Assembly (NCBI GenBank): GCA_900552465.1
Contig: URZO01000157.1
Span: 1 to 5,837, forward strand
DNA: 5,837 bases
From: an uncultured Parabacteroides sp.
GTDB lineage: Bacteria > Bacteroidota > Bacteroidia > Bacteroidales > Tannerellaceae
Direction: 5' to 3'
Shown piece after piece: positions 5,830 through 5,837 of the stretch. Position 1 is the first letter of the stretch; each line of letters opens with the position of its first letter. The position numbers were made by a program, and so were the translations under genes. Below the pieces are notes generated by a model, which worked only from the letters and a program-made list of their open reading frames with translations, was not told where the DNA came from and ran no database searches.

Positions 5830-5837
5830 TGTGTTAT

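Overview
This 5.8-kb window most likely comes from a Bacteroidales bacterium, probably Parabacteroides or a relative. Three things point there: promoters with the Bacteroidetes -7 signature TAnnTTTG, start codons without a clear Shine-Dalgarno sequence, and a 6-bladed beta-propeller lipoprotein of a type typical of the phylum. The genus is inferred from general resemblance, not from a search.

Layout from left to right. Positions 1-123 are non-coding and AT-rich. They hold a perfect 16-bp palindrome that overlaps a possible leftward promoter for a gene outside the window. Positions 124-1788 (minus strand) encode a complete AMP-binding long-chain acyl-CoA (or acyl-ACP) ligase with a good promoter just upstream. 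The divergent intergenic region, about 290 bp (1789-2078), contains the window's most unusual DNA: a GC-rich block in AT-rich surroundings. It is built of three ACGATCGT cores spaced exactly 22 bp apart, and the block as a whole is an imperfect palindrome of 82-98 bp centred on the middle core. On the plus strand, 2079-3158 encodes a beta-propeller lipoprotein. Five bases later, 3164-4366 encodes an outer-membrane acyloxyacyl hydrolase / PagL-like lipid A deacylase homologue, and the two are probably one operon. After a 53-bp gap with its own -7 element, 4420-5742 encodes MtaB, the tRNA ms2t6A methylthiotransferase. The last 95 bases are non-coding and carry a C-rich/G-rich hairpin that looks like the edge of a dispersed repeat.

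How the genes may work together. MtaB is a housekeeping tRNA-modification enzyme and probably an unrelated neighbour. The other three genes can be read as an envelope-lipid group: an outer-membrane deacylase homologue that could release fatty acids, a cell-envelope lipoprotein made with it, and a divergent cytoplasmic ligase that could activate free fatty acids. The shared palindromic block might be a common operator. This functional link is a hypothesis from gene order and is not shown by the sequence. I see no mobile-element genes, CRISPR array, tRNA or rRNA, and all four protein genes look intact.
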